Shown here: one piece after another, positions 7,538 through 13,551 of the stretch
Numbering within the stretch: the stretch's first letter is position 1
How the letters are laid out: every line of letters starts with the position of its first letter
Origin: CAMAVH01 sp035714115
Lineage (GTDB): Bacteria > Pseudomonadota > Alphaproteobacteria > SMXQ01
DNA: 17,196 nucleotides
Direction of reading: 5' to 3'
NCBI GenBank assembly: GCA_035714115.1
Contig: DASTMO010000068.1
Span: 1-17,196, forward strand
Position numbers and translations under genes: made by a program
The notes under the pieces: generated by a model
What the model was told of the DNA's origin: nothing
Seen by the model: only the letters and a program-made list of their open reading frames with translations
Databases searched by the model: none

Positions 7538-7567
7538 AATATGGTGTGCCTAAGAGCGAATCCGCAA
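7538..7567 (-). promoter_or_regulatory. Candidate hemW promoter abutting the start codon
   Basis: On the minus strand TTGCGG (7567-7562), an 18 bp spacer and CATATT (7543-7538) form a weak sigma-70-type promoter. The -10 box ends 6 nt before the hemW ATG, so transcription would begin at or next to the start codon. It lies directly after the terminator of the upstream small gene, which makes a separate promoter here likely. Matches are 3 of 6 at -35 and 4 of 6 at -10. Confidence 0.4.
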
Positions 7568-7571
7568 ACGA

Positions 7572-7597
7572 AAACGGGCCGCTTTCGCGGCCCGTTT
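7572..7597 (-). terminator. Intrinsic terminator of the small exported-protein gene
   Basis: A perfect 11-bp inverted repeat (AAACGGGCCGC at 7572-7582 with GCGGCCCGTTT at 7587-7597) has a 4-nt loop. Read on the minus strand the loop is GAAA, a stable tetraloop, and the stem ends in GTTTTCGTTTG, a U-rich tail. A second small hairpin (CGTCATC-AGC-GATGACG, 7601-7617) sits between it and the stop codon of the small gene. Confidence 0.85.
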
Positions 7598-7619
7598 CCT
7601 CGTCATCAGCGATGACGTT

Positions 7620-7883
7620 TTAGAGAGTCTTGCCCGGGGTCTTCGCCGCGTCCTTGGCGGCCGGCTTGGCCGGCGCGGCCTTGTTCTTCGCGACCTGGCC
7701 GTCGTGCTTGGCTTTGCTCTCCGCCTTCACGGCGTCATGCTTGGCTTTCGGCGCGGCCTGCTCGACCTTCTTGGCGGCCCCCTGCGTCTGGGGTGTCGCG
7801 ACGGGGTCGGCGGCGAACGCGGGAGCGGTGAGGCCGACGCCGATCAGGGTGGCAAGGACGGCGGCGGTGAATTTGGTCGTCAT
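7620..7883 (-). CDS. Small exported Ala/Lys-rich protein (Asr-like composition)
   Basis: I do not recognise a named family. The 87-residue product has a clear Sec signal peptide (MTTKF, a hydrophobic core, cleavage likely after Ala24 in PAFA-AD). The mature 63 residues are basic, rich in Ala, Lys, Pro and Gln, and have no predicted fold. KAKHD is repeated twice (PKAKHD and SKAKHD). This composition resembles the enterobacterial acid-shock protein Asr, but that is resemblance, not homology. The ATG at 7883 is preferred over a longer in-frame start at 8006 because it opens the signal peptide and has GAGAGGG 8 nt upstream. The gene sits between rdgB and hemW, a place where these two are usually adjacent, and has its own terminator, so it is probably an independent unit expressed at a high level. 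Confidence 0.78.
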   Translation of the reverse strand: MTTKFTAAVLATLIGVGLTAPAFAADPVATPQTQGAAKKVEQAAPKAKHDAVKAESKAKHDGQVAKNKAAPAKPAAKDAAKTPGKTL

Positions 7884-7893
7884 GGAGGAAGCC

Positions 7894-7954
7894 CTCTCGT
7901 TTGAAGCCGGCGACGGGAGCGATGGGATCGCGCCTCGGAGCGTCGGAACGAGAG
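7894..7954 (-). promoter_or_regulatory. Inverted repeat that could hide the ribosome site of the small exported protein
   Basis: CTCTCGTT (7894-7901) and AACGAGAG (7947-7954) are perfect 8-bp complements 45 nt apart. In the minus-strand transcript the later arm, AACGAGAG, runs directly into the GAGAGGG ribosome site, which lies 8 nt before the ATG. Pairing of the two arms would cover most of the ribosome site. Whether both arms are transcribed depends on an unknown start site. Confidence 0.4.
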
Positions 7955-8016
7955 CATATTCGCCGCCGATCATGGCGGGATTTCGGCGGCTTGATGGCGC
8001 CGCCAAGGTATTTGCG

Positions 8017-8637
8017 TCAGCCGAGCAGCGCTTTCGAAAACTTGTTAAAGGCGTCGGCGCGGTGGCTGATGGCGTGTTTCGCCGCCGGTTCCATCTCGCC
8101 GAAGCTCAGGCTTTTCCCGTTCGCCATGAAGATCGGATCGTAGCCGAAACCGTTGGACCCGCGCGGTGGCCAGACCAATTTGCCTTCGACCTTGCCGGGG
8201 AAGATGTCGCAGACCGGCGCGCCGTAAGGCAGAGCGGGCCAGCACAAAGCCAGCACGCAGACGAAATGCGCGTTGAGGTTCTTGGCATCGGCGGCTTGCG
8301 CTTCGCGCCAGACGCGCTCGCTCGCCGCGGCGAAGTCTTTGCTCGGCCCCGCCCAGCGCGCCGAATGGATGCCTGGCTTGCCGCCGAGCGCATCGACCGC
8401 GAGGCCGGAATCGTCGGCCAGCGCCGGCAGGCCCGTCGCCACGGCGGCGGCTTCGGCCTTGATCACGGCATTGTCGATGAAGGTCGCGCCGGTTTCCGCC
8501 GGTTCTTTCAAGCCGAGGTCACCGGCCGAGACCACCTCGATCTGATAAGGCGCGAGCAGTTCGGCGATCTCGCGCAGTTTGCCCGGATTGTGGCTGGCGA
8601 GGACGATCTTGCGTCCGCGCAGGCTGCGCCGCGCCAT
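8017..8637 (-). CDS. rdgB: dITP/XTP pyrophosphatase (RdgB/HAM1 family)
   Basis: RdgB hydrolyses non-canonical purine triphosphates (dITP, ITP, XTP) to monophosphates and pyrophosphate, keeping deaminated bases out of DNA and RNA. The 206-residue cytosolic protein shows all the family motifs in order: SHNPGKLREI at 15-24 (nucleotide binding), TFIDNAVIKA, ADDSGL with Asp75 and Asp76 (metal and catalysis), GIHSARWAG, SNGFGYDPIF (base recognition) and the closing SHRADAF. Length is normal. The ATG start has GGGAGA 5 nt upstream and lies 16 bp after the rph stop, so rph and rdgB form an operon. After the stop, a GGCGGC/GCCGCC hairpin without a T-tract is the only terminator-like structure. Confidence 0.96.
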   Translation of the reverse strand: MARRSLRGRKIVLASHNPGKLREIAELLAPYQIEVVSAGDLGLKEPAETGATFIDNAVIKAEAAAVATGLPALADDSGLAVDALGGKPGIHSARWAGPSKDFAAASERVWREAQAADAKNLNAHFVCVLALCWPALPYGAPVCDIFPGKVEGKLVWPPRGSNGFGYDPIFMANGKSLSFGEMEPAAKHAISHRADAFNKFSKALLG

Positions 8638-8653
8638 GTCGATCTCCCTAGGC

Positions 8654-9376
8654 TCAGCTCGCCTTGGCGATGGCGGCGCGTTGCAGCGCGACCAGTTCGC
8701 CGATGCCCTTCTGGGCGAGCTTGATCAGCGCGTCGAACTCGTCCTGGCCGAACGGCACCTGCTCGGCGGTCGATTGGATCTCGACGAACTTGCCGGCGCC
8801 GGTCAGCACGAAATTGCCGTCGGTGTGCGCCTTGCTGTCTTCGGGATAGTCGAGATCGAGCACCGGCACGCCTTCGTAAATCCCGCAGGAGACGGCGGCG
8901 ACGTGGTCGGTCAGCGGCAGGGCTTTGAGCGCGCCCGATTTGACCAGCTTGGCGAGCGCGATATGCAGCGCGACGTAAGAGCCCGTGATGGCGGCGGTGC
9001 GCGTGCCGCCGTCGGCCTGGATCACGTCGCAGTCGAGACGGATCTGGCGCTCGCCCATGCCCGGCAGATTGGTGACGGCGCGTAAGGAGCGGCCGATCAG
9101 GCGCTGGATTTCCTGGGTGCGGCCCGACTGCTTGCCGCGCGAGGCTTCGCGATCGGTGCGCGTGTGGGTCGAGCGCGGCAGCATGCCGTATTCGGCGGTC
9201 ACCCAGCCCTTGCCCGAATCGCGCAGGAACGGCGGCACCTTCTCCTCGACGGTGGCGGCGCAGAGCACATGCGTCTCGCCGAAGCGCGCCATGCAGGAGC
9301 CCTCGGCATATTTCGCCGCGCCGGGTTCGAGGATGACGTTGCGCAGTTGATCGGGGGCGCGGCCGGAGGGGCGCAT
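8654..9376 (-). CDS. rph: Ribonuclease PH
   Basis: RNase PH trims the 3' ends of tRNA precursors by phosphorolysis; it works in the cytosol as a ring of six. The 240-residue protein (E. coli about 238) shows MRPSGR at the start, GSCMARFGETHVLC, then RSTHTRTDREASRGKQSGR with the phosphate- and RNA-binding arginines, LDCDVIQADGGTRTAAITG, and DLDYPEDSKAHTDGNFVLTG with the metal-binding aspartates. The ATG is preceded by a strong AAGGAG 6 nt upstream. The gene diverges from hrcA across 132 bp and leads the rph-rdgB operon. It is complete, unlike the truncated rph of laboratory E. coli K-12. Confidence 0.97.
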   Translation of the reverse strand: MRPSGRAPDQLRNVILEPGAAKYAEGSCMARFGETHVLCAATVEEKVPPFLRDSGKGWVTAEYGMLPRSTHTRTDREASRGKQSGRTQEIQRLIGRSLRAVTNLPGMGERQIRLDCDVIQADGGTRTAAITGSYVALHIALAKLVKSGALKALPLTDHVAAVSCGIYEGVPVLDLDYPEDSKAHTDGNFVLTGAGKFVEIQSTAEQVPFGQDEFDALIKLAQKGIGELVALQRAAIAKAS

Positions 9377-9406
9377 GGGAATCTCCTTATGGGCGAACAG
9401 GCGGGC

Positions 9407-9440
9407 AAGCTAGCGGCTGGCGGGCGGCCCGTCCAGCCGC
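9407..9440 (-). promoter_or_regulatory. Candidate rph promoter with an imperfect palindrome in the spacer
   Basis: On the minus strand TGGACG (9435-9430), a 17 bp spacer and TAGCTT (9412-9407) give a modest housekeeping promoter. It would leave a leader of about 24 nt that includes the AAGGAG site of rph. An inverted repeat (GCGGCTGG at 9413-9420 with CCAGCCGC at 9433-9440, inner CGGG/CCCG) fills the spacer and overlaps the -35. It could be a protein-binding site or just GC-rich symmetry. Confidence 0.35.
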
Positions 9441-9473
9441 CCATTTCGCTGTTTTTTCAGGGATTTCGCGCCG

Positions 9474-9502
9474 TTGACGCTGCCGGACCGGCTCACTAGA
9501 TT
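9474..9502 (+). promoter_or_regulatory. hrcA promoter, sigma-70 type, adjacent to the start codon
   Basis: TTGACG (9474-9479), a 17 bp spacer and TAGATT (9497-9502) form a good housekeeping promoter (5 of 6 at -35, 4 of 6 at -10, optimal spacing). The -10 box ends 6 nt before the hrcA ATG at 9509, so transcription should start at or within a base or two of that ATG. No ribosome site lies in the 6 nt between. No CIRCE repeat (TTAGCACTC-N9-GAGTGCTAA) is visible here. Confidence 0.6.
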
Positions 9503-9508
9503 TTTCCC

Positions 9509-10564
9509 ATGATCTCCGGCCCCAAACCCGCCGTCACCGAACTGAACGACCGCTCGCGCGAAATCTTTCGCCGCATCGTCGAATCCTACGTCGAGACCGG
9601 CGATCCCGTGGGCTCGCGCACGATCTCGCGCCGGCTGTCGCAGAATCTCTCTCCGGCCACCATCCGCAATGTCATGGCCGATCTGCAGGATGCCGGCCTG
9701 CTCTATTCGCCGCACACTTCGGCCGGCCGTCTGCCGACCGAAGCCGGCCTGAAGCTGTTCGTCGACGGCCTGTTGGAGGTCGGCGGCCTGACGCAGGACG
9801 AGCGGCGCGACATCGAGAGCCAATGCGCCGCCGCCGGCAAGAGCTTCGAAGAGGCGATGGGCGAGGCTTCGACCATGCTGTCGGGCCTGTCGCGCTGCGC
9901 CGGACTGGTGCTGGCGCCGAAGGCCGAGGCGGTGCTCAAACACATCGAATTCGTCAGCCTCGCCAACGGCCGCGCCCTCGTCGTCATGGTCGCCGAGAAC
10001 GGCGTGGTTGAAAACCGGCTGATCGACGTGCCGCTCGGTATGCCGGCCTCCGCCTTGATCGAGGCGAGCAATTATCTGACGGCGAAACTCGTCGGTCGCA
10101 CGTTGCGCGAAGCGCGCGCCGAGATCATCGCCGAATTGGAGCAGCATCGCGCCCAGCTCGATTCGCTGACCAGCCGCGTCGTCGAGCAGGGAATCGCGCT
10201 GCGCGCCGGCGAGAACGGTAGCGGCTCGCTGATCCTGCGCGGCCAGGCGAATCTCTTGGACAATGTCACCGCCATCGAGGATCTCGAGCGCATCCGCGGT
10301 CTGTTTCAGGCGCTGGAGACGAAGGAGACCATGGCCAAACTTGTCGAGCTGGCCGGCGCCGCCGACGGCGTGCAGATATTCATCGGCGCCGGCAACGAGC
10401 TGTTCCGCAACGCCGGCTTTTCCATGATCGTCGCGCCCTTCGCCAATTCGGCGGAAAAGATCGTCGGCGCCATCGGCGTCATCGGCCCGACCCGGCTCAA
10501 TTACGCCCGCATCATCCCGATGGTCGATTACACCGCCAAGGTGATCGGCCGCCTGGTGGGGTAA
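9509..10564 (+). CDS. hrcA: Heat-inducible transcription repressor HrcA
   Basis: HrcA binds the CIRCE operator and represses chaperonin genes until heat draws away the GroEL it needs to stay active. The 351-residue cytosolic protein begins with the family winged-helix domain (ELNDRSREIFRRIVESYVET, then PVGSRTISR, SPATIRNVMADLQDAGLL and PHTSAGRLPTEAG, about residues 11-75). The GAF-like dimerisation domain follows, ending VIGPTRLNYARIIPMVDYTAK near the C-terminus. All of this is typical. The ATG at 9509 is the only sensible start, and it lacks a ribosome site, in keeping with a leaderless message. It diverges from rph and precedes grpE by 120 bp. Because no CIRCE is seen in the window, its targets (probably groESL) are elsewhere. 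Confidence 0.97.
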   Translation: MISGPKPAVTELNDRSREIFRRIVESYVETGDPVGSRTISRRLSQNLSPATIRNVMADLQDAGLLYSPHTSAGRLPTEAGLKLFVDGLLEVGGLTQDERRDIESQCAAAGKSFEEAMGEASTMLSGLSRCAGLVLAPKAEAVLKHIEFVSLANGRALVVMVAENGVVENRLIDVPLGMPASALIEASNYLTAKLVGRTLREARAEIIAELEQHRAQLDSLTSRVVEQGIALRAGENGSGSLILRGQANLLDNVTAIEDLERIRGLFQALETKETMAKLVELAGAADGVQIFIGAGNELFRNAGFSMIVAPFANSAEKIVGAIGVIGPTRLNYARIIPMVDYTAKVIGRLVG

Positions 10565-10612
10565 TCTGGGTCGGGTGATAAAGCCTCGATTGCGGCGTTA
10601 ACCTCCCGAAAT

Positions 10613-10641
10613 GTTGACTCTGGGCGCGCCAGCGCCCATTT
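10613..10641 (+). promoter_or_regulatory. Candidate heat-shock (sigma-32) promoter of grpE
   Basis: GTTGAC (10613-10618), a 16 bp spacer and CCCATTT (10635-10641) resemble the sigma-32 consensus (CTTGAA, then CCCATNT), apart from one or two bases and a spacer slightly longer than usual. Transcription would start near 10649, some 36 nt before the grpE ATG. The spacer contains a 7-bp inverted repeat, TGGGCGC-GCCA-GCGCCCA (10621-10638), which could otherwise act as a weak hrcA terminator, although no run of T follows. Confidence 0.4.
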
Positions 10642-10684
10642 GTCTCCCCGTTCCGCCGCCAATTCCTGCAATCGAGAATTCCGC

Positions 10685-11320
10685 ATGACCGCGCAAGACG
10701 ACGCCACCTCCCCGAACGCCGCTCCCGAAGCGGGCCAGCCTGCCGGCGAGCCCGATGGTTTCGCGGTGATCGAAAAGCTGCAGGCCGAACTGGCCGAAGC
10801 GAAGGATCGCGCCCTGCGGGCCGTGGCCGAGGTGGAGAATTATCGCCGCCGCGCCGACAAGGAGCGCGAGGACACCGCCAAATATGCCATCACCGGCTTC
10901 GCCCGCGACATCCTGTCGGTCGCCGACAATCTGCGCCGGGCGCTGGAAAGCCAGCCCGCCGACCTCCCGGATAGCCTGAAAGGCTTCGTTTCGGGGGTCG
11001 AACTGACCGAGCGCGAGCTGAACGCCATCTTCGAGCGCGCCGGCATCGTTAAGGTTTACCCGGAAGGCCAGCCCTTCAACCACGACCTGCATCAGGCGAT
11101 GTTCGAGGTCGAGGATGCCAGCAAGCCAGCCGGCACGGTCGTGCAGGTGCTGCAGGCGGGCTACACCCTGAAGGATCGCCTGCTGCGTCCAGCCATGGTC
11201 GGCGTCGCCAAGGGCGGCCCCTCTGCCACCGCTGGGGCCGCTGCGGCGCCCAATGCCACTCAGGCGGGCGCTTATGGCGCGCCGGGCGGCGAATCGCACA
11301 ATTTCGACACCAAAGCCTAA
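10685..11320 (+). CDS. grpE: Nucleotide exchange factor GrpE
   Basis: GrpE is a dimeric cochaperone that releases ADP from DnaK and so resets its substrate cycle. The 211-residue protein has a disordered acidic N-terminus (about 1-30), a long coiled-coil helix (about 35-75, LQAELAEAKDRALRAVAEVE, then NYRRRADKERED), a helical bundle, and the beta-domain with the family motif of the type GQPFNHDLHQAMFEVED and VLQAGYTLKDRLLRPAMVGVAK. The Gly/Ala-rich tail is usual. The ATG at 10685 is chosen over a TTG at 10640 because it opens the normal N-terminus; a weak GAGAA lies about 7 nt before it. It follows hrcA and precedes dnaK, the partner it serves. Confidence 0.97.
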   Translation: MTAQDDATSPNAAPEAGQPAGEPDGFAVIEKLQAELAEAKDRALRAVAEVENYRRRADKEREDTAKYAITGFARDILSVADNLRRALESQPADLPDSLKGFVSGVELTERELNAIFERAGIVKVYPEGQPFNHDLHQAMFEVEDASKPAGTVVQVLQAGYTLKDRLLRPAMVGVAKGGPSATAGAAAAPNATQAGAYGAPGGESHNFDTKA

Positions 11321-11334
11321 GACGGACGGGTCGA

Positions 11335-11355
11335 CCGGGCCGAAAATCGGCCCGG
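11335..11355 (+). other. Hairpin after grpE without a T-tract
   Basis: CCGGGCCGA (11335-11343) and TCGGCCCGG (11347-11355) are perfect complements starting 14 nt after the grpE stop. No T-run follows, so it is not a standard intrinsic terminator. It may stabilise the 3' end of the hrcA-grpE message or partly reduce read-through into dnaK. Confidence 0.5.
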
Positions 11356-11384
11356 CGGGCCCAAAGAGATAGTTTCCTGCGGGT

Positions 11385-11416
11385 GTTGCAGCCCGAAAAT
11401 CCCCTGCCTATATACC
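11385..11416 (+). promoter_or_regulatory. Candidate heat-shock (sigma-32) promoter of dnaK
   Basis: GTTG (11385-11388), 18 bp, then CCTATATACC (11407-11416) matches the alphaproteobacterial heat-shock consensus (CTTG, 17-18 bp, CYTATNTNNG) except at the first base of the -35 and the last base of the -10. Transcription would start near 11422, giving a leader of about 105 nt before dnaK. The leader has several short inverted repeats (for instance GATCAG/CTGATC near 11442) but no clear element that pairs with the ribosome site. Confidence 0.55.
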
Positions 11417-11526
11417 CCTCAGCCGTTCTGGGGGGACCGGCGATCAGCCTGATCTTAAGGTAATCCCGCAGGGGTTCCGCTTGGCGCCTGATGGGCCGGC
11501 AGAGCCTGCTAATCGAGAGGATGAAC

Positions 11527-13479
11527 ATGAGCAAAGTTATCGGCATCGACCTCGGCACCACGAACTCGTGCGTCGCGGTCATGGAAGGCTCCACCGCCAA
11601 GGTCATTGAGAACGCCGAGGGCGCGCGCACCACGCCGTCGATGGTCGCCTTTACCGGCTCCGGCGAACGCCTGGTCGGCCAGGCCGCCAAGCGCCAGGGC
11701 GTGACCAACCCGGAAAACACCCTCTTCGCCATCAAGCGCCTGATCGGTCGCGGCATCAACGACCCGATGACGCAGAAGGACATCAACCTCGTCCCCTACA
11801 AGATCGTCGCGGGCGGCAACGCCAACGCCGACGCGTGGGTCGAGGCCCAGGGCAAGAAATATTCGCCGAGCGAGATCTCGGCCTTCATCCTGCAAAAGAT
11901 GAAGGAAACCGCCGAGCGCTATCTCGGCGAGACGGTCACGCAGGCCGTCATCACCGTCCCCGCTTACTTCAACGACTCGCAGCGCCAAGCGACTAAGGAC
12001 GCCGGCAAGATCGCCGGTCTCGAAGTGCTGCGCATCATCAACGAGCCGACGGCGGCGGCGCTCGCCTACGGCCTCGAGAAGAAGAAGGCCGGCACCATCG
12101 CGGTCTACGACTTGGGCGGCGGCACGTTCGACGTGTCGATCCTCGAGATCGGCGACGGCGTGTTCGAAGTGAAGTCGACGAACGGCGACACGTTCCTCGG
12201 CGGCGAAGACTTCGACAAGGAAATCATCGACTACCTCGCCAGCGAGTTCCAGAAGGAGCAGGCGATCGATCTGCGCAAGGACAAGCTCGCGCTGCAGCGC
12301 CTGAAGGAAGCCGCCGAAAAGGCGAAGATCGAGCTGTCGACCTCGGCCGAGACGGAAGTGAACCTGCCGTTCATCACCGCCGATGCGTCGGGCCCGAAGC
12401 ATCTCAACATCCGCCTGTCGCGCGCCAAGCTCGAAAGCCTGGTCGAGAGCCTGATCCAGCGCACCATCGAGCCGTGCAAGGCCGCGCTGCGCGACGCCGG
12501 CCTCAAGGCCTCGGAGATCGACGAGGTCGTGCTCGTCGGCGGCATGACCCGCATGCCCAAGGTCATCGAGACGGTGAAGCAGTTCTTCGGGCGCGAGCCG
12601 CACAAGGGCGTCAACCCGGATGAAGTCGTCGCCATCGGCGCCGCCATTCAGGCCGGCGTGCTCAAGGGCGACGTGAAGGACGTGCTGCTGCTCGACGTCA
12701 CGCCGCTGTCGCTCGGCATCGAGACGCTGGGCGGCGTGTTCACGCGCCTGATCGACCGCAACACGACGATCCCGACCAAGAAGAGCCAGGTCTTCTCGAC
12801 CGCCGAGGACAATCAGACCGCGGTGACGATCCGTGTCTTCCAGGGCGAGCGCGAGATGGCGGCCGACAACAAGCTGCTCGGCCAGTTCAACCTGGAGAGC
12901 ATCCCGCCGGCGCCGCGCGGCATGCCGCAGATCGAAGTCACCTTCGACATCGATGCCAACGGCATCGTCAGCGTCTCGGCGAAGGACAAGGCGACCGGCA
13001 AGGAGCAGCAGATCCGCATCCAGGCCTCGGGCGGCCTGTCGTCCGAGGACATCGAGAAGATGGTCAAGGACGCGGAAGCCCACGCCGCCGAGGACAAGAA
13101 GCGCAAGGAGAGCGTCGAGGCCAAGAACCAGGCCGAGAGCCTCATCCATTCGACCGAGAAGAATCTCGCCGAACATGGCGACAAGGTCGATGCGGGGATC
13201 AAGACCGACATCGAGACCAAGATCGCCGATCTGAAGGCGGTCAAGGACGGCGAGGATGTCGAAGCGATCCGGGCCAAGCTCGAAGCTCTTGCCACGGCTT
13301 CGATGAAGCTCGGCGAGGCGATGTACAAGGCGACGCAGGAGCAGGCGGCTGCCGGCGAAGCCGGTCCGCAGGACCCCAATCAACCTGGTGCGGGCCAATC
13401 GAAGCCGGCCGACGACTCGACGGTCGTCGACGCCGACTTCGAGGAAGTCGACGAGAACAAGAAGAACAAGTCGGCTTAA
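11527..13479 (+). CDS. dnaK: Molecular chaperone DnaK (Hsp70)
   Basis: DnaK is the cytosolic Hsp70: it binds exposed hydrophobic peptides in an ATP-driven cycle with DnaJ and GrpE, and in proteobacteria it also controls sigma-32 stability. The 650-residue protein has the ATPase domain with IGIDLGTTNSCVAVMEG near the start, DLGGGTFD at 195-202 and LVGGMTRMPK at 336-345. Next come the interdomain linker VLLLDVTPLSLG (386-397), the substrate-binding domain, a helical lid and an acidic tail with the DFEEVDENK form of the EEVD-like end. The ATG at 11527 is favoured over the ATG at 11521 because GAGAGG lies 6 nt before it but touches the earlier one. All motifs are intact. Confidence 0.98.
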   Translation: MSKVIGIDLGTTNSCVAVMEGSTAKVIENAEGARTTPSMVAFTGSGERLVGQAAKRQGVTNPENTLFAIKRLIGRGINDPMTQKDINLVPYKIVAGGNANADAWVEAQGKKYSPSEISAFILQKMKETAERYLGETVTQAVITVPAYFNDSQRQATKDAGKIAGLEVLRIINEPTAAALAYGLEKKKAGTIAVYDLGGGTFDVSILEIGDGVFEVKSTNGDTFLGGEDFDKEIIDYLASEFQKEQAIDLRKDKLALQRLKEAAEKAKIELSTSAETEVNLPFITADASGPKHLNIRLSRAKLESLVESLIQRTIEPCKAALRDAGLKASEIDEVVLVGGMTRMPKVIETVKQFFGREPHKGVNPDEVVAIGAAIQAGVLKGDVKDVLLLDVTPLSLGIETLGGVFTRLIDRNTTIPTKKSQVFSTAEDNQTAVTIRVFQGEREMAADNKLLGQFNLESIPPAPRGMPQIEVTFDIDANGIVSVSAKDKATGKEQQIRIQASGGLSSEDIEKMVKDAEAHAAEDKKRKESVEAKNQAESLIHSTEKNLAEHGDKVDAGIKTDIETKIADLKAVKDGEDVEAIRAKLEALATASMKLGEAMYKATQEQAAAGEAGPQDPNQPGAGQSKPADDSTVVDADFEEVDENKKNKSA

Positions 13480-13489
13480 GGCAATTGTA

Positions 13490-13547
13490 CCCGCGCGTGA
13501 GGATCATGGCGTCAGCACAATCTTCGCGCGCGGGACGAGCTTCGTAA
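13490..13547 (+). other. dnaK-dnaJ junction: long-range hairpin and possible 13-codon reading frame
   Basis: CCCGCGCG (13490-13497) can pair with CGCGCGGG (13527-13534), closing a 29-nt loop. An ATG in the loop (13506) opens a 13-codon frame, MASAQSSRAGRAS, ending at TAA 13545-13547, 4 nt before the dnaJ ATG. A GAGG lies just before that ATG, with a short 3-nt spacing. dnaJ itself has only a weak AAG-type site, so coupling through this short frame is possible. Both elements may be chance in so GC-rich a stretch. Confidence 0.3.
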
Positions 13548-13551
13548 GATC

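Noticed and set aside
7884..8006. Longer 128-residue version of the small exported protein
   Set aside because: The extra N-terminus is Arg/Pro/Ser-rich and would bury the signal peptide; the ATG at 7883 has a ribosome site and starts the signal sequence directly.
9413..9457. Intrinsic terminator (palindrome plus T-run) on the plus strand
   Set aside because: The T-run is 11 nt from the stem and no plus-strand gene precedes it; rph reads the other way.
9377..9508. CIRCE operator for HrcA
   Set aside because: I looked for TTAGCACTC-N9-GAGTGCTAA in the hrcA, grpE and dnaK upstream regions and saw neither arm.
11509..13398. 629-codon open frame antisense to dnaK
   Set aside because: Long antisense frames opposite dnaK are a known artefact of its codon pattern in GC-rich genomes. 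The translation is Arg/Leu/Asp/Val-rich with no recognisable domain, while dnaK has every Hsp70 motif.
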